Shown: piece after piece, positions 8,712 to 10,146 of the stretch
Position numbering within the stretch: the first letter of the stretch is position 1
How the letters are laid out: every line of letters starts with the position of its first letter
Notes under the pieces: generated by a model
Told to the model about the DNA's origin: nothing
What the model saw: the letters and a program-made list of their open reading frames with translations, nothing else
Database searches by the model: none
Program-made: the position numbers and the translations under genes
NCBI GenBank assembly: GCA_003024985.2
Contig: PXIH01S0014298.1
Source: Euperipatoides rowelli
Lineage: Eukaryota > Onychophora > Udeonychophora > Euonychophora > Peripatopsidae
Direction: 5' to 3' (one strand)
Length of the DNA: 10,146 bases

Positions 8712-9164
8712 GTAAGTAGAAAGAAAAGAAAATTTAAAATATGAATACATTGCTTTTTTTTCACCTTAGATTTATATTTACCACTTAACAGTTATTTAAA
8801 CCGAAGTAAAGTTTCACTGCAGTTGAATTTATGGATAATTGCCATTTTTAAATTGAATTTATTTTTTGTGTACCTTTGGTTATCATACCGACATCACACC
8901 TTTAAATTATTTGATGCATTATTTTCCTTATGAACTAATCGTTATGTTTTGCGGAAGGCCAAAATATAGTTTAATTTCAATCTTGATTCGTATGCTCCTT
9001 AATTTCTTATAGAATATTTTTATTGTTGTTCGAGCAGAAAAAAAAAAAGTCATTAAAAAACAAAGCAATTATAATCGCTAGGTATTTAACACCCACATGA
9101 TTTTATTTTCATATCCAAATGTCAGTTTTAAAAATTACGTAAGATTATTTATGGATAATTTGGG

Positions 9165-9345
9165 TTAGACCGATAAGCAAATTCACCGATTACTGATTAA
9201 TTGACCAATTGGGCCGATTACTGATTATCTATCAATTAATTGGCACATCCTGGTTGCACAAAAATAAAATTGATAATTACTGTATAATCTGCCAAAGAGC
9301 CGATTATGCAGATTACCTACCGATTAATTGGTACATCCCTATTTG
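9165..9345 (+). repeat. Decayed element with CGATTA / ATTAATTGGYACATCC motifs
   Basis: CCGATTACTGATTA occurs at 9186 and again at 9214. ATTAATTGGCACATCC (9235-9250) is repeated as ATTAATTGGTACATCC (9323-9338), the latter ending in ...CCCTA. Related GATTA/CGATTA words fill the region. A short CGATTAATyGGyACATCCCTA-like end is, from memory, common among dispersed DNA-transposon-derived repeats of animals, so this is probably a fragment of one. I could not find the matching opposite terminus or a target-site duplication. The open frame crossing it is not taken as a gene. Confidence 0.45.
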
Positions 9346-9659
9346 GGGTTATTATTTATTATGCAACATTGAAATAATGAAACTAAACTTTTTATTTTTA
9401 TTTTATGCAAATAAACAAACTTTTATTATCTTTTTGTTTTTGTATATAAAAAGTTTCCTTTTTCTTTTCTTTTTTAATTTTTTTTTTTACCAAATATTTT
9501 CTATCCAAAACGAATTACTGTCATCAAAAATAGAAAATTTTCAAAACTCATGATTGTATATACTGTATATGTTCAATGCCAGCTCAATCAGTCACCCATA
9601 ATTCTCTTACTTTAACATTATTTGATATTTTAACATTATTTGTCTCTTTTATATTATAC

Positions 9660-9980
9660 TAATTTTTATAGTGAGCTTCCACTTTATATAATGTATAAAA
9701 ATTTGTATGTTGAACAATTTTGTCTATAAATGTAAAAAACAATTCCAGGCTATGTACTCTGGTGAATCAATAGGCTTTGAATATATAAGTAGTCAAATTA
9801 GACAAAGATCTGAAAATATTTTCACTGAAGTTTTCACATTTTTCCAAATAAGTGTTTTATGCCACATAGCCTTTTTATCCTTACCATAAATTAGTGTATC
9901 AATACCGGCAACTGATTCAGTATCTGTGTTACTGTAGCTCTTTGTTCAAATCTGTCACCATTTTCAATGCTGTCATTATA
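9660..9980 (-). pseudogene. Probable relic of a piggyBac-type transposase (N-terminal part)
   Basis: On the minus strand, 9924-9793 reads openly for 43 codons and contains GKDKKAMWHKTLIWKNVKT (9885-9829). This resembles the G-K-D-x-x-x-x-W-x-K-x-P-x-x-N-V-R-T segment that precedes the DDE domain of piggyBac transposases. After a stop, the same frame continues with SPEYIAWNCF at about the spacing where piggyBac proteins have T-P-L-(x)-W. After a second stop comes FNIQIFIHYIK (9714-9682), recalling the H-T-N-x-Y-I stretch. Upstream, a different frame gives an acidic NDSIENGDRFEQ-like segment, implying a frameshift near 9924. Two stops and a shift mean it is dead. No catalytic aspartates, terminal repeats or TTAA duplication were found. 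The family call comes from remembered motif patterns. Confidence 0.45.
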
Positions 9981-10007
9981 TTTTGTATAGTGTTCATTTA
10001 TATACAC

Positions 10008-10146
10008 AGGGGTCTAAGAATTTGAAAAAAAATTAGGTGCCCTTCGGGCTTCCAAGTTATAAAGTTTACAGGCCCGGAATTTTAGTTTAGGAGCCCAGCT
10101 TTCTAGAGCACTTTTAAAATTTTTTTTTTTTTTTAAGGAATGCTAG
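10008..10146. repeat. Locally GC-richer repeat-like segment cut by the window end
   Basis: Composition changes here from AT-rich to patches such as AGGTGCCCTTCGGGCTTCC and ACAGGCCCGGAA. It contains a GCCC-TTC-GGGC hairpin (10039-10049), two related words (AGGTGCCC at about 10035 and AGGAGCCC at about 10090) and a long T-run near 10115-10134. It looks like the start of a dispersed repeat that continues past the window. It abuts the transposase relic and could belong to the same insertion, but nothing here proves that. Confidence 0.35.

Larger units (their letters stand above)
8712..10146 (+). other. Start of the intron after exon C (at least 1435 bp)
   Basis: It begins with the donor GTAAGT at 8712 and contains no further exon that fits phase 1 with good splice sites. 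From 8712 to about 9160 I see only AT-rich sequence with homopolymer runs. From about 9160 on it is occupied by repeat and transposon-like debris, listed separately. A small direct repeat, TTTAACATTATTTG, occurs at 9611-9624 and 9629-9642. The window ends inside this interval, so downstream exons of the gene are expected beyond it. Confidence 0.6.

Noticed and set aside
9209-9553. 114-codon + strand open frame
   Set aside because: The first part translates the CGATTA repeat and the second a T-rich run (Phe/Leu/Ile only). The apparent membrane-like stretch is an artefact of poly-T.
9707-9889. 60-codon + strand open frame
   Set aside because: It is opposite the piggyBac-like minus-strand relic, which explains the sequence better.
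1-10146. CRISPR array, phage, bacterial operon or other prokaryotic system
   Set aside because: The tandem repeats lack regular short repeats with unique spacers. The gene has spliceosomal introns, and no prokaryotic gene organisation is present.

Overview
This window looks like a piece of an AT-rich animal nuclear genome, most likely from an invertebrate. The coding sequence is split by GT-AG introns with pyrimidine-rich acceptors. The introns are long and full of homopolymer runs, decayed repeats and transposon debris. I see no operons, Shine-Dalgarno sites or bacterial genes. I cannot name the species.

The one supported gene is on the + strand, and only internal exons of it are present. 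Exon A (3222-4291) enters in phase 1 and ends in phase 0. Exon B (5931-5982) is a 52-nt micro-exon, phase 0 to 1. Exon C (8484-8711) is a symmetric phase 1/1 exon. Spliced together they stay open for about 450 codons. The N-terminus must lie before this window, because the first ATG in frame in exon A is at 3881, and the C-terminus lies after it. The protein is Asn/Ser/Thr-rich and probably disordered. It carries a degenerate tandem array of 15-18-residue units, then a heptad coiled coil interrupted by the A/B intron, then a Thr-Pro-rich tail. I see no signal peptide, membrane segment or zinc finger. I do not recognise the family with confidence; a vertebrate ZNF106-like relationship is an untested guess.

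Region by region: 1-3221 is intron or 5' flank, with a perfect 10-bp hairpin at the left edge, a diverged direct repeat (671-917), a 122-129-bp tandem array (1675-2116), a G-rich cluster and a hairpin at 2787-2838. The first intron (4292-5930) has a perfect 25-bp tandem duplication just after the exon A donor. The second intron (5983-8483) has a diverged array of about 200-bp period (6718-7190) and a perfect 62-bp duplicated block (7845-7972). The last stretch (8712-10146) holds a decayed repeat with CGATTA-type motifs, a probable minus-strand piggyBac-type transposase relic (about 9660-9980) and a locally GC-richer repeat at the right edge.

I found no convincing new biological system. The most useful observations are the intragenic protein repeat, the coiled coil split by an intron next to a frame-breaking micro-exon, the duplicated donor-like sites beside a real donor, and the piggyBac relic.
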